11,832 nucleotides of DNA, taken from Mageeibacillus sp. UBA5734. GTDB taxonomy: Bacteria > Bacillota > Clostridia > Saccharofermentanales > UBA5734. Positions 1 through 8,450 of the stretch are shown here, one piece after another (positions within the stretch are counted from its first letter, which is position 1; the number at the start of each line of letters is the position of its first letter). The stretch is taken from the NCBI GenBank assembly GCA_002419365.1, contig DIGA01000101.1, forward strand, positions 1,083-12,914, read 5' to 3'. A program made the position numbers and the translations under genes. Below the pieces are notes generated by a model, which saw nothing but the letters and a program-made list of their open reading frames with translations, made no database searches and had not been told where the DNA came from.

Positions 1-106
1 TTTGATTACTTTTTAACTCAATTCATAAGAATTGAAAAAGGCTCGTCTTTGTTTGTCTGCATTGTTCAATTTTCAAGGTCCGTGCGGCTCGCTTCCCGCA
101 AGGCGC
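1..106 (-). ncRNA. 5' leader of a probable rRNA operon (partial, runs off the left edge)
   Basis: Read on the minus strand, the segment downstream of the strong promoter at 113-141 contains CTTGAAAATTGAACAATG (complement of 60-77). This closely resembles the TTGAAAACTRAACAA-type element in the leader and spacer regions of Firmicutes rRNA operons. No protein-coding gene is visible here. The transcript would start near 106 and leave the window at base 1, so the 16S rRNA gene itself is not seen. That the downstream gene is 16S is inferred from the promoter plus leader combination. A 23S spacer is less likely because a promoter directly precedes the motif. Confidence 0.7.
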
Positions 107-112
107 TTTGCT

Positions 113-141
113 ATAGTACCATCGGTTTTCACCCCCGTCAA
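113..141 (-). promoter_or_regulatory. Strong sigma-70/sigma-A promoter, rRNA type
   Basis: On the minus strand a -35 TTGACG (136-141) and a -10 TACTAT (113-118) are separated by exactly 17 bases. Directly upstream of the -35 (about 142-175) lies an A/T-rich tract with A and T runs, as in an UP element. The strength of the hexamers, the AT-rich upstream region and the conserved rRNA-leader motif 35-50 bases downstream fit an rRNA operon promoter. It would fire leftward out of the window, in the same direction as the upstream alcohol dehydrogenase gene. Confidence 0.8.
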
Positions 142-169
142 CACCTTTTTTGAAATTTCTTCAAATTAT

Positions 170-235
170 TTTTCAGGCAATAGGGAAAAAGCCTGAAAAG
201 CACTGATATCAGGGCGTTTCAAGGCTTTCCCTGAT
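170..235. repeat. Cluster of nested inverted repeats between adh and the rRNA promoter
   Basis: Two short hairpins are visible: TTTTCAGGC (170-178) with GCCTGAAAA (191-199), and ATCAGGG (208-214) with CCCTGAT (229-235). A longer-range pairing is also possible between 182-194 and 222-232 with a two-base bulge. Neither hairpin is followed by a U-run on the minus strand. They could form an alternative-structure terminator for the adh transcript or a structured buffer before the rRNA promoter. The rest of 142-290 shows nothing else I can name. Confidence 0.4.
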
Positions 236-290
236 TTCGCTGGAATAATCCGTTACATTGCCTGGCCCACTGAATCCGGGGAAATTTCGT

Positions 291-1475
291 TTAGTTTGCC
301 CCGGCCATCGACAAGCGGTAAATCGCTTCGACATCAGCCGTTTCCAGCGGATTGAAACTGCCCAGCTTACGGCCGTTGACCAAATTCAACTTTTTAGCCA
401 TCAGGGGGATGTCCTCGGCCTTGGCTCCCAGTTCTTCAAAGGTCGTTGGCAGTCCGATCGAGCGATAGAAGGCGATCAGGCGGTTGATGCCTTCGGCAGC
501 TGTGCGCTCGGGATTCTGGTAATCCATCTCGACACCCCAGACGCGGACAGCCAGCTGGGCATAACGCATGACATCGTGTTTCATCGTATAGCGCATGAAG
601 GCCGGGAAGACGACCGCCAGTCCGGCCCCGTGGGCGACATCATAGAGGGCAGATAACTCGTGTTCAATGTCGTGGCTGCTCCAGTCCTGCTCGCGATCCA
701 CACCGACGATATCGTTGTGAGCAACCATGCCGGCCCACATGATGTTGGACCGGGGGCCGTAGTCGTCCGGTTTCTTGAGGACTCGCGGTACGTCCTGGAC
801 CATGGTCTTGAGGACAGATTCACAGAGGCGGTCGGAGAATTCGACGTCAGTGGTATTGGTCAAGTAGCGCTCGAAGACATGCGACATGATGTCTGCGGCG
901 CCGCAGGCGGTCTGGTAGGGCGGCAGGGTAAAGGTCAGCTCGGGGTTCAGGATCGAGAACAGCGGGCGCAGGCTCTCGTCATTGACTGCGCGTTTGAGCC
1001 AGCCTTCTTCTTTGGTGATGACCGATCCAGGCGATCCTTCACTGCCTGCTGCCGGGATGGTCAGGACAACGGCCACCGGGACGGGGTCTTTGACCTGAGC
1101 CTTGCCTTCGTAGAAATCCCAGAAATCGCCTATATAAGGTATACCCGCAGCAATCGCCTTCGCTGAGTCAATTGCGCTGCCACCTCCGACAGCCAGAATG
1201 AGGTCGACTTTTTCCTGGCGGGCGAGTTCGATTCCTTTGTAAACGAGACTGGCCCGGGGATTGGGCTGGACACCGCCGAGTTCGACCCAGGACACGCCGG
1301 CACCATCGAGCGACGCTTTGACCCGGTCGAGCAAGCCACTGGCTTGGGCGGAACGGCCACCATAATGGATCAGGGCCTTGGTCCGGCCAAACTTTTTCGC
1401 ATAAGACCCGGTTTGCTGCTCCGTATCACGGCCAAAAACAAATGCAGTCGGGCTGCAGAAGACAAAATCTTTCAT
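291..1475 (-). CDS. Iron-type (group III) alcohol dehydrogenase, butanol dehydrogenase-like
   Basis: A cytosolic NAD(P)H-dependent reductase of short-chain aldehydes to alcohols, as used in fermentative redox balancing. At 394 aa it has the usual length for the BDH/YqhD subgroup. The nucleotide-binding motif GGGSAIDSAKAIA is at residues 97-109. The four expected metal ligands can be placed at Asp195, His199, His268 and His282, within GAADIMSH, SSHDIEHE and DVAHGAG. The YqhD-type GGGS loop that helps select NADP reads GGRS here (39-42), so cofactor preference is uncertain. The start ATG is preceded by GGAGGT (1481-1486) at a 5-base gap. Another ATG lies in that gap but opens only a two-codon frame. 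The gene diverges from ldh across a 326-base intergenic region. The natural aldehyde cannot be told from sequence. The closest subgroup by motif is butanol dehydrogenase; methylglyoxal, propanediol or general aldehyde reductase roles remain possible. Confidence 0.93.
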   Translation of the reverse strand: MKDFVFCSPTAFVFGRDTEQQTGSYAKKFGRTKALIHYGGRSAQASGLLDRVKASLDGAGVSWVELGGVQPNPRASLVYKGIELARQEKVDLILAVGGGSAIDSAKAIAAGIPYIGDFWDFYEGKAQVKDPVPVAVVLTIPAAGSEGSPGSVITKEEGWLKRAVNDESLRPLFSILNPELTFTLPPYQTACGAADIMSHVFERYLTNTTDVEFSDRLCESVLKTMVQDVPRVLKKPDDYGPRSNIMWAGMVAHNDIVGVDREQDWSSHDIEHELSALYDVAHGAGLAVVFPAFMRYTMKHDVMRYAQLAVRVWGVEMDYQNPERTAAEGINRLIAFYRSIGLPTTFEELGAKAEDIPLMAKKLNLVNGRKLGSFNPLETADVEAIYRLSMAGAN

Positions 1476-1523
1476 GTCATACCTCCAAAATATGTTTGAT
1501 CGTTTGAAATAAACATCATTTAG

Positions 1524-1552
1524 ATATTAGTCTACACCTGTTCCGGCAGCAA
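1524..1552 (-). promoter_or_regulatory. Possible weak promoter for the alcohol dehydrogenase
   Basis: On the minus strand TTGCTG (1547-1552) and TAATAT (1524-1529) are separated by 17 bases, 38 bases upstream of the adh ribosome binding site. Both hexamers match consensus only partly (3/6 and 4/6), so this is a candidate. A 6-bp inverted repeat, ATGTTT (1492-1497) with AAACAT (1511-1516), lies in the predicted 5' untranslated region. Confidence 0.3.
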
Positions 1553-1650
1553 AGAGGTGTCCGGTGAAACAAAGACGCCGTCCCAAAATCGGCACTTTGA
1601 ATAATCATGCATTTGATGAATGAAACACCGAGCCAAACCCTTCAAGTTGA

Positions 1651-1665
1651 GTCGAACCGTTCGAC
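1651..1665. repeat. Perfect short palindrome GTCGAA-CCG-TTCGAC
   Basis: A perfect inverted repeat with 6-base arms and a 3-base centre, in the middle of the divergent adh/ldh intergenic region. It lies about 65 bases upstream of the ldh -35 and about 100 bases upstream of the candidate adh -35. It has the size and position of a regulator binding site, but I recognise no known operator. Apart from this and the elements listed separately, 1553-1719 holds no gene I can support. Confidence 0.35.
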
Positions 1666-1719
1666 AATTATGCAGAAATTTGCATATTTGCCGCATAACG
1701 GACCACGTCCCCTTTTTTT

Positions 1720-1733
1720 CGTAAACGCTTGTA
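1720..1733 (+). promoter_or_regulatory. cre-like box (CcpA/LacI-family operator candidate) at the ldh promoter
   Basis: CGTAAACGCTTGTA matches the catabolite-responsive element consensus TGWAANCGNTWNCA at 12 of 14 positions, with the core AAACGCTT intact. It overlaps the proposed ldh -35 hexamer (1729-1734). In low-GC Gram-positives CcpA acts at such sites and often controls fermentation genes including ldh. A cre on the -35 would be expected to repress; another LacI-family regulator could equally use it. No regulator gene is present in the window. Confidence 0.45.
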
Positions 1734-1757
1734 TTCACAAAATATCGGCATTACAAT
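1729..1757 (+). promoter_or_regulatory. Probable ldh promoter
   Basis: A -35 TTGTAT (1729-1734) and a -10 TACAAT (1752-1757, 5/6 to consensus) are separated by exactly 17 bases. Transcription would start near 1764, about 38 bases before the ldh start codon. The -35 is weak (3/6), which fits a regulated promoter, and both halves are overlapped by symmetric elements described separately. Confidence 0.55.
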
Positions 1758-1787
1758 ATCATTGACCAATTTTTGGCCAATGATATT
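1755..1787 (+). promoter_or_regulatory. Long palindrome over the ldh -10/start region (operator or 5' hairpin)
   Basis: The arms AATATCATTGACCAA (1755-1769) and TTGGCCAATGATATT (1773-1787) are 15 bases each, complementary except for one position, around a 3-base TTT centre. The element begins inside the proposed -10, spans the expected start point and ends right against the AGGGGGG ribosome binding site (1788-1794). If transcription starts near 1764 most of the left arm is not transcribed, which favours a repressor operator on DNA. If it starts upstream, the RNA would form a strong hairpin touching the ribosome binding site. It does not match the Rex consensus TTGTTAA-N4-TTAACAA. Confidence 0.6.
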
Positions 1788-1801
1788 AGGGGGGAACACA
1801 C

Positions 1802-2764
1802 ATGTCACGTTTATCCAAGAAAGCAGGCAGCAAGATTGCCATCATCGGTGCCGGTTCGGTCGGCGCATCCATTGCCTATGCTGCATCGATCAAGCAGCTG
1901 GCCAGCGAACTCGTCATCATTGATGTCAATGCCGAAAAGGCAGTCGGCGAAGCGATGGACATCAACCATGGTCTGCCATTCCTCGGTCAGATGGAAATCA
2001 AGGCTGGCGATTACAGCGATGTCGCCGATTGCGATGTCATTGTCATCACGGCTGGAATTCCGAGAAAGCCCGGCGAAACCCGTCTCGACCTGGCCAAGAA
2101 GAACGTAGCCCTGGGCAAGACGATCACTGAAAGCATCATGAAATATTACAACGGCGGCGTCATCCTCGTCGTCTCCAATCCGGTCGACGTCATGACCTAC
2201 ATGATTTCGAAATGGTCCGGCCTGCCCAAAGGCATGGTCATCGGCTCCGGTACCGTCCTGGACAGCGCCCGTTTCCGTTATCTCCTGAGCGAAAAGCTCG
2301 ATGTCGACGTCCGCAATGTCCATGGCTACATGATCGGTGAACATGGTGATTCCCAGTTCCCGGCCTGGAGCGCTACCAACATTGCCGGTCTCGAGATCGA
2401 TGAATACTGCGCCACCGCCGGCATCACCTTCACCGAAGAAGAGAAAGCCGAAATCATCGAAAGCACCAAGAAAGCCGGCGCTGAGATCATCAAGCGCAAG
2501 GGCGCGACCTTCTATGGCGTCGCCATCGCCGTCAATACGATCTGCGAATCAATCCTCAAGGGCGCCAGCACTGTCCGCACGGTTGGTACGGTTCTCAATG
2601 GCGAATACGGGGAATCCGACGTCGTCGTCAACGTACCCTCGATCATTTCCAAGAATGGCGTCGAGCGCGTTCTCGAAATCGACCTGACCGACAAAGAAAA
2701 GGAACTGATGAAAGCGTCCGCCAATGCCGTCCGCTCCATCATCAACGAAGTCAAGGATCTGTAA
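1802..2764 (+). CDS. ldh: L-lactate dehydrogenase family protein (possible malate-acting variant)
   Basis: A cytosolic NAD-dependent 2-hydroxyacid dehydrogenase. The family reduces pyruvate to L-lactate and regenerates NAD+ in fermentation. The 320-aa length is typical. The Rossmann motif GAGSVG is at 16-21, followed by Asp41 at the end of the second strand, as expected for NAD preference. Catalytic residues can be placed at Arg94, Asp154, Arg157 and His181 (in GEHGDS). LDH-type features include VLDSARFRYLLSE, GEHGDS and Thr236 in ATFYG. Arg159 and His174 match the fructose-1,6-bisphosphate site of bacillary LDHs, so allosteric activation is plausible. The odd point is Arg88 in AGIPRKPGETR: this specificity-loop position is usually Gln in LDH and Arg in malate dehydrogenase. 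Overall similarity still favours LDH. The start is fixed by AGGGGGG 7 bases upstream. It is the only plus-strand gene, apparently monocistronic, with its own promoter and terminator. Confidence 0.9.
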   Translation: MSRLSKKAGSKIAIIGAGSVGASIAYAASIKQLASELVIIDVNAEKAVGEAMDINHGLPFLGQMEIKAGDYSDVADCDVIVITAGIPRKPGETRLDLAKKNVALGKTITESIMKYYNGGVILVVSNPVDVMTYMISKWSGLPKGMVIGSGTVLDSARFRYLLSEKLDVDVRNVHGYMIGEHGDSQFPAWSATNIAGLEIDEYCATAGITFTEEEKAEIIESTKKAGAEIIKRKGATFYGVAIAVNTICESILKGASTVRTVGTVLNGEYGESDVVVNVPSIISKNGVERVLEIDLTDKEKELMKASANAVRSIINEVKDL

Positions 2765-2807
2765 GAAACGCTTAATCCCGAAACGGACAGACCCTGGTAA
2801 TCAGTTG

Positions 2808-2843
2808 CAAAACCCCCGGCTTGAATAAGAGCCGGGGGTTTTG
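2808..2843. terminator. Bidirectional intrinsic terminator between ldh and gyrA
   Basis: A perfect 14-bp stem, CAAAACCCCCGGCT (2808-2821) with AGCCGGGGGTTTTG (2830-2843), encloses an 8-base loop. The GC-rich core is flanked by A4/T4 on both sides, so it can act on either strand. It lies 43 bases after the ldh stop codon and separates the convergent ldh and gyrA transcripts. Confidence 0.88.
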
Positions 2844-2867
2844 TCATTTGTTTGATCGACTTCCATG

Positions 2868-2902
2868 AAAAAACCTCCCCGGAACGTCTGTTGCGGGGAG
2901 GT
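2868..2902 (-). terminator. Intrinsic terminator of gyrA
   Basis: Read on the minus strand, a 9-bp GC-rich stem (arms 2894-2902 and 2873-2881, CGGGGAGGT/ACCTCCCCG) with a 12-base loop is followed by a run of six T (2868-2873, the first T closing the stem). It starts 39 bases after the gyrA stop. Polarity is clear because the T-run exists only on the minus-strand side. Confidence 0.85.
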
Positions 2903-2941
2903 CTCTGGATGTATGGACCGGACACTGGGACAGCTGGGTGA

Positions 2942-5614
<2,673 letters not shown>

Positions 5615-5660
5615 GCGTGTATTTGCCTCCTGTCACGGGCGAATCGTTTTTAACCTGTCT

Positions 5661-5689
5661 ATTATATCATTGAAGGGGATTTTGTTCCA
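5661..5689 (-). promoter_or_regulatory. Extended -10 promoter of gyrA
   Basis: On the minus strand a perfect TATAAT (5661-5666) is preceded by TGA, giving the extended -10 form TGNTATAAT. That TGA is the rsmG stop codon (5667-5669). A poor -35 candidate, TGGAAC (5684-5689, 3/6), is 17 bases upstream inside rsmG, as tolerated by extended -10 promoters. Transcription would start near 5654, about 40 bases before the gyrA start codon. gyrA may also be reached by read-through from the rsmG operon, since no terminator is visible between them. Confidence 0.75.
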
Positions 5690-6431
5690 CTTTGCCGGCT
5701 TTGCGCGGATAGGCCGGGGGCGTCGGGCGTACTTTGTCGACGGCGATCAGGGTGCGTTGCATGTCGGTACCCGGCAGCAGGAAAGTCTGTATGATTGGTG
5801 TACTGCCACCCAGGATCGCCAGGGCCTTTTGGGCGGAGGTGATTTCGTCCTCAGCCTGGGCTTTCATGGCAATGAATTGACCCTTCTTTTTCACCAGAGG
5901 CAGGCAGTACTCCGCCAAAACCGGCAGGGCAGCAACTGCACGGGCAACGACGAGGTCAAATTGCTCGCGCAGATTTTTCATCCGTCCGGCGTCCTCGGCC
6001 CGGGCGTGCACGGTGTGAATCCCCAGCAGGCCCAGTTCGGCAATCACGGCTTCGAGAAATTTCAGTCTCTTGTTGAGGGCATCGATCAGCACCACGTCGA
6101 TCTCGGGGCAGGCGATTTTCAGGACTAGACCCGGGAAGCCGGCTCCGGTCCCGACATCGGCCAGGAGCAGCTTGTCAGGGTGGCGTTGCTGATAAGTGCG
6201 GATGGCCGGGACCAGAGTCAGCGAGTCCTGGAAATGGCGCACCGCGATGCCTTCATCATCGAGGATCGCGGTCAAATTGAGTTTTTCGTTCCATTCGCGC
6301 AGCAGACGGGCATAGCTGAGAAGCTGATCATGCTGGTGGTCACTGAGTGGTTCGGACAGGTGAGCCTGGATGCGTTCCAGATGGCCGCCCAGATCTGGCG
6401 TACGTGGCAAAGGGGCACCGGCATCAGGCAT
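5667..6431 (-). CDS. rsmG: 16S rRNA (guanine-N7) methyltransferase RsmG
   Basis: An SAM-dependent enzyme that methylates a guanine in the 530 loop of 16S rRNA (E. coli G527); loss is known to give low-level streptomycin resistance. From the chosen ATG it is 254 aa, slightly longer than the usual 210-240. The SAM-binding motif VGTGAGFPG is at 93-101. Family motifs NEKLNLTAI (48-56) and RHFQDSLTLV (65-74) precede it, and VVARAVA (161-167) lies in the core. The ATG at 6431 is preferred: GAGAGGTG lies just upstream and the codon overlaps the mnmG stop as ATGCCTGA, a coupling arrangement. An alternative GTG at 6440 would add three residues. It is the last gene of the minus-strand cluster, and its stop codon lies in the gyrA promoter. 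Confidence 0.96.
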   Translation of the reverse strand: MPDAGAPLPRTPDLGGHLERIQAHLSEPLSDHQHDQLLSYARLLREWNEKLNLTAILDDEGIAVRHFQDSLTLVPAIRTYQQRHPDKLLLADVGTGAGFPGLVLKIACPEIDVVLIDALNKRLKFLEAVIAELGLLGIHTVHARAEDAGRMKNLREQFDLVVARAVAALPVLAEYCLPLVKKKGQFIAMKAQAEDEITSAQKALAILGGSTPIIQTFLLPGTDMQRTLIAVDKVRPTPPAYPRKAGKVEQNPLQ

Positions 6432-8394
6432 GGGAAGCACCTCTCGAATCGAGATAGACCAAAAGGACGGCGATATCGGCTGGAGAAACGCCCGAGATGC
6501 GGCTCGCCTGACCCAGAGATTCCGGCTTCAGGCGGGATAGTTTCTGGCGTGCCTCCAGACGCAGACCGGCGATCGCGGCGTATTCGATCGTATCCGGCAG
6601 TTCGCGGTGCTCGAGGCGCAGGAACCGGTCGATGCGCTCCTGCTCCAGCCGGATGTAGCCCTCATATTTGAGGTCAACTTCGACGGCAAAGCGCTCTGCC
6701 GATGTCAGGCCGGGGCGGTCCGGATCAATCGGGGCCAGGTCGTCATAGTGGATTTCCGGGCGGCGCAGCAGGTCAGCCAGACTCGTTCCGGCACCTGGTT
6801 TGAGCGGCGTGCTGCCGAGGTTTTCGAGCAGCGTATTGACCGTGTCACCGGGCGCAACCCGGGTTTTGCGAAACCGTTCATTTTCTGCGGCAATCCGGGC
6901 TTGCTTGGCCAGATAGCGTTCAAACCGTGCCTTACAGATGAGACCCAGTTCATGGCCCAGTGGTGTGAGGCGGCGATCGGCATTGTCCTGGCGCAGGATC
7001 AGGCGATATTCAGCCCGGGAGGTCATCATCCGGTAGGGTTCATTGGTGCCTTTGGTGACCAAGTCATCGATCAGGACCCCGATGTAGCCCTGGGAACGGT
7101 CAATCACGACCGGGTGCTGGCCTGTCAGGGCACGTACGGCATTGATTCCGGCCACCAGCCCCTGAGCGGCCGCTTCTTCGTAGCCAGAAGTGCCATTGAC
7201 CTGGCCGGCGCTGTAAAGGCCGTGGACCGCTTTGGTCTCGAGTGTCAGGCGCAGGCCGGTCGGATCGAGGCAGTCGTACTCGATGGCATAGGCACTGCGC
7301 ATGATCTTGGCGCCGGCAAGTCCGGGCAGAGACCGCATCATGCGCACCTGGACGTCCTCCGGCATGCTGCTCGACATACCCTGGAGGTACATTTCATAGG
7401 TATCGCGCCCCATCGGCTCGATGAACACCTGGTGCCGTTCCTTGTCTTTGAATTTGACAAATTTGTCCTCGATCGAGGGACAGTAGCGCGGTCCAACCCC
7501 TTCGATTTCGCCACTGAACAGAGGTGAACGATGGAGATTGACCTCGACAGCCTGTTTCGTTTCCGGCGTGGTCCAGGTCAGATAGCAGGGTTGCTGCTCG
7601 ATCTGGGTATACATAGGGTTTTCTTCGTGCTCATAGGAAAAAGGCACCACTTGCTCATCCCCATCCTGGCGCTCAGTCTGGCTGAAATCGATGGTGCGGA
7701 AATTCAGGCGGACGGGTGTGCCAGTTTTAAAACGGACCAGCTCAAGGCCGAGACGACGCAACGAATCTGACAGGCCGATGGCCGGGAACATACCATCTGG
7801 ACCGCCACTGTACTGGCAGCTGCCGATGATGATTTTGCCCTCGAGATAGGTTCCAGTGGTCAGGATCGCTTTCTGGCATGGATAAATCGCACCCGTGCGG
7901 GTCATGACACCGGTGACCCGGGGCAGAGAGCCGGCAGATCCCTCGGCTGACCCTCCAGAGGCCTGCTCGGTCAGGATCTCCACCACTTCGGACTGGCGCA
8001 GATCCAGGTTTTCGGTTTGCTCGAGGGTCTGCTTCATTACGGACTGGTATTTGCGCCGGTCAATCTGGGCCCGTGGCGACAGGACGGCCGGGCCGCGCGA
8101 CTGGTTGAGCATGCGGAACTGGATCATCGCCTGGTCGGCTGCCCGGCCCATTTCGCCACCCAGTGCATCAATTTCGCGCACCAGCTGACCCTTGGCCGTA
8201 CCACCAATATTGGGGTTGCAGGGCATGTTGCCGACTGAGTCCAGATTGATCGCGAACAGAATCGTCTGGCAGCCGAGGCGGGCCGCAGCCAGGGCGGCTT
8301 CACAGCCAGCGTGGCCAGCGCCAATCACGGCAACTTCGTAGGCATCGGCCAGATAGGCACCCGGCCGCTTCAGAGCTTGCTCAATCGTCAGCAT
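6424..8394 (-). CDS. mnmG: tRNA uridine-5-carboxymethylaminomethyl modification enzyme MnmG (GidA)
   Basis: The FAD-binding subunit that, with MnmE, installs the (carboxymethyl)aminomethyl group at C5 of U34 in tRNAs reading two-fold degenerate codons. At 656 aa it is slightly above the usual 620-635. The dinucleotide-binding motif GAGHAG is at 25-30. The two functional cysteines of the family can be placed at Cys59 (NMPCNPNIGG; E. coli Cys47) and Cys305 (GPRYCPSIEDK; E. coli Cys277). The second family signature, AGQVNGTSGYEEAAAQG, is at 396-412. The C-terminal helical domain that contacts tRNA and MnmE follows from about 550. A small Gly/Ser-rich insertion (about 144-156) and an N-terminal extension of about 12 residues account for the extra length. 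The start is supported by AAGGAT at 8406-8411. It follows mnmE after 56 bases and overlaps rsmG by 8. Confidence 0.98.
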   Translation of the reverse strand: MLTIEQALKRPGAYLADAYEVAVIGAGHAGCEAALAAARLGCQTILFAINLDSVGNMPCNPNIGGTAKGQLVREIDALGGEMGRAADQAMIQFRMLNQSRGPAVLSPRAQIDRRKYQSVMKQTLEQTENLDLRQSEVVEILTEQASGGSAEGSAGSLPRVTGVMTRTGAIYPCQKAILTTGTYLEGKIIIGSCQYSGGPDGMFPAIGLSDSLRRLGLELVRFKTGTPVRLNFRTIDFSQTERQDGDEQVVPFSYEHEENPMYTQIEQQPCYLTWTTPETKQAVEVNLHRSPLFSGEIEGVGPRYCPSIEDKFVKFKDKERHQVFIEPMGRDTYEMYLQGMSSSMPEDVQVRMMRSLPGLAGAKIMRSAYAIEYDCLDPTGLRLTLETKAVHGLYSAGQVNGTSGYEEAAAQGLVAGINAVRALTGQHPVVIDRSQGYIGVLIDDLVTKGTNEPYRMMTSRAEYRLILRQDNADRRLTPLGHELGLICKARFERYLAKQARIAAENERFRKTRVAPGDTVNTLLENLGSTPLKPGAGTSLADLLRRPEIHYDDLAPIDPDRPGLTSAERFAVEVDLKYEGYIRLEQERIDRFLRLEHRELPDTIEYAAIAGLRLEARQKLSRLKPESLGQASRISGVSPADIAVLLVYLDSRGASHA

Positions 8395-8450
8395 GTCAGT
8401 TTGTCATCCTTCATAAGCCAGACAGGTGTGTGCCGGCATCATTCATCCCA

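Noticed and set aside
170..199. The TTTTCAGGC/GCCTGAAAA hairpin as an intrinsic terminator for adh.
   Set aside because: On the minus strand the stem is followed by ATAATTT rather than a U-run, and the stem is AT-rich at its base. I kept it only as an inverted repeat.
1..290. Replication origin or DnaA-box cluster, given the origin-proximal gene content.
   Set aside because: I saw no TTATCCACA-like boxes in this or the other intergenic regions. The gene order places oriC beyond the right edge.
660..1166. Long open frames antisense to the alcohol dehydrogenase, and similar ones antisense to gyrA, mnmG, mnmE and yidC.
   Set aside because: They are by-products of GC-biased codon use in the real genes. 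They lack ribosome binding sites and recognisable domains, and lie wholly over well-supported coding sequence.
1472..1480. An ATG-ACA-TGA mini reading frame overlapping the adh start codon.
   Set aside because: Its ATG directly abuts the GGAGGT ribosome binding site with no spacer, so initiation there is unlikely. The adh ATG five bases further on is better placed.
1532..1738. A 68-codon open frame on the minus strand in the adh/ldh intergenic region.
   Set aside because: It runs through the ldh promoter and regulatory elements, has no good ribosome binding site, and its translation resembles no family I know.
1729..1740. TTGTATTCACAA upstream of ldh looks like a Rex (redox repressor) site.
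   Set aside because: The TTGT and ACAA ends are only 12 bases apart, whereas Rex sites are 18 bases with extended TTGTTAA/TTAACAA arms. The match is too short.
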